This document shows, piece by piece, positions 63,612-64,000 of a stretch of 64,000 nucleotides of DNA; the first letter of the stretch is position 1, and each line of letters begins with the position of its first letter. Under the pieces are notes generated by a model that saw only the letters and a program-made list of their open reading frames with translations, was not told the DNA's origin and searched no databases. Position numbers and translations under genes: made by a program. The stretch is from Allopontixanthobacter confluentis (GTDB lineage: Bacteria > Pseudomonadota > Alphaproteobacteria > Sphingomonadales > Sphingomonadaceae). The stretch lies in contig NZ_WTYU01000001.1 of NCBI RefSeq assembly GCF_009827615.1, positions 1,075,001-1,139,000 of the forward strand, in the 5' to 3' direction.

Positions 63612-64000
63612 ATGAAACACATGCCTGAAACAGCGCTTCGAACTGCTGCCTATCCCGTCATATTCCCGATGTCCGAAGTAGATAGGGAAATTTCGTTCAG
63701 CGAAATCAAGATCTTTGGTCTCTCGCTGTCGAGCGCGTCGCCTGAAGTAGCTGCATCGCACATTGTTGGAAGGGCGGTTCACGGGCGGAAGACCACCGTG
63801 AATTTCATCAACGCACACTGTGTCAACGTCGCCCGCAAGAGCCGTTCCTATCGGCGCGCACTGGGACAAACCGACTTCCTGTTGCCCGACGGTTTCGGCA
63901 TAGAAATCGCAGCGCGGATGTCCGGCCTTGAAAAGCCGGAAAACCTCAACGGTACCGATCTCTTCCCCCTTATCTGCAGACGCGCAGCAACCCAGGGTGC
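63612..64000 (+). CDS. WecG/TagA/CpsF-family glycosyltransferase (3' end outside window)
   Basis: The first 129 codons are visible. After a ~30-residue leader, FGLSLSSASPEVAASHIVG precedes the family core: TVNFINAHCVNVARKSRSY, LGQTDFLLPDGFGIEIAARM and the NLNGTDLFP signature with its conserved Asp. GT26 enzymes of this type add N-acetylmannosaminuronic acid or similar sugars to a lipid-linked acceptor. ATG at 63612 with GGAGGA about 8 bases upstream. It opens a rightward operon beyond the window, driven by promoter P4, and extends the exopolysaccharide locus. Confidence 0.88.
   Translation, partial: MKHMPETALRTAAYPVIFPMSEVDREISFSEIKIFGLSLSSASPEVAASHIVGRAVHGRKTTVNFINAHCVNVARKSRSYRRALGQTDFLLPDGFGIEIAARMSGLEKPENLNGTDLFPLICRRAATQG

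Noticed and set aside
1-64000. tRNA, rRNA, CRISPR arrays, insertion sequences or prophage genes
   Set aside because: I looked for cloverleaf signatures, regular direct repeats, transposase or integrase motifs and phage structural genes and found none that I could support.

Overview
The window looks like chromosomal DNA of a sphingomonad alphaproteobacterium, most likely near Erythrobacteraceae. That placement is an inference from gene content and order: ftsB-pdhA-pdhB with a lipoyl domain fused to E1-beta, TrmFO, the NYN/OST-HTH protein, TadE/TadG proteins without their secretion machinery, the hppD-VOC pair and the tamA-tamB arrangement. I see no rRNA, tRNA, CRISPR array, insertion sequence or prophage.

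Layout. 1-2.6 kb: a bicarbonate module (SbtA-like transporter cut by the window edge, PII-like SbtB, beta-carbonic anhydrase) and an NYN RNA-processing protein, closed by a strong terminator. 2.7-12 kb: a secreted helical-repeat protein, gyrA overlapping a TauD-type dioxygenase, two tandem YhhN membrane proteins, trmFO, an EF-hand protein and an inactive-looking phytoene-synthase relative. 12.1-14.4 kb: an overlapping trio of Tad-type pseudopilin/surface genes. 14.5-17.4 kb: pdhB, pdhA, ftsB. 17.5-27.6 kb: catabolism (acyl-CoA dehydrogenases, hppD, VOC protein, nitronate monooxygenase, HCCA-isomerase-like protein, an SDR lacking the catalytic Tyr) with MscS and MFS membrane proteins. 27.8-36.2 kb: HNH protein, tamA-tamB with a coupled 53-residue membrane protein, YihY. 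36.3-38.6 kb: glutaminase and a YqcI/YcgG heme-oxygenase-family gene coupled to two tiny genes. 38.8-45.7 kb: a glycosyltransferase group led by a sucrose-phosphate-synthase-like GT4/HAD fusion, with a Crp/Fnr regulator and a sulfotransferase.

45.8-52.9 kb is a decay zone. It holds three broken genes (DUF4932-like, mannitol-dehydrogenase-like, SCO4402-like), lineage-specific exported proteins, and at least three copies of an ~85-bp interspersed repeat. Its base composition is visibly lower in GC than its flanks.

52.9-64 kb is an exopolysaccharide locus with a different codon style. It encodes a Wza-like exporter, Wzz-like chain-length protein, Wzy-like polymerase, Wzx-like flippase, three glycosyltransferases, and the start of a WecG/TagA/CpsF transferase at the right edge. 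At its left end an H-NOX (heme nitric-oxide sensor) gene sits directly upstream of an NtrC-type sigma-54 response regulator.

The main discovery candidate is the control logic of this locus. Two divergent intergenic regions (54857-55115 and 63329-63611) share one architecture: three tandem palindromic boxes of the form YGCA-N3-TGCR, about 20-23 bp centre to centre, flanked on both sides by outward-facing sigma-54 (-24/-12) promoters. The four promoters drive hnoX-regulator, wza-wzz-wzy, wzx-GT-GT-GT and wecG. I infer that the sigma-54 activator binds the boxes, controls all four units including its own, and is gated by H-NOX. That would be a self-contained, gas-responsive exopolysaccharide switch.
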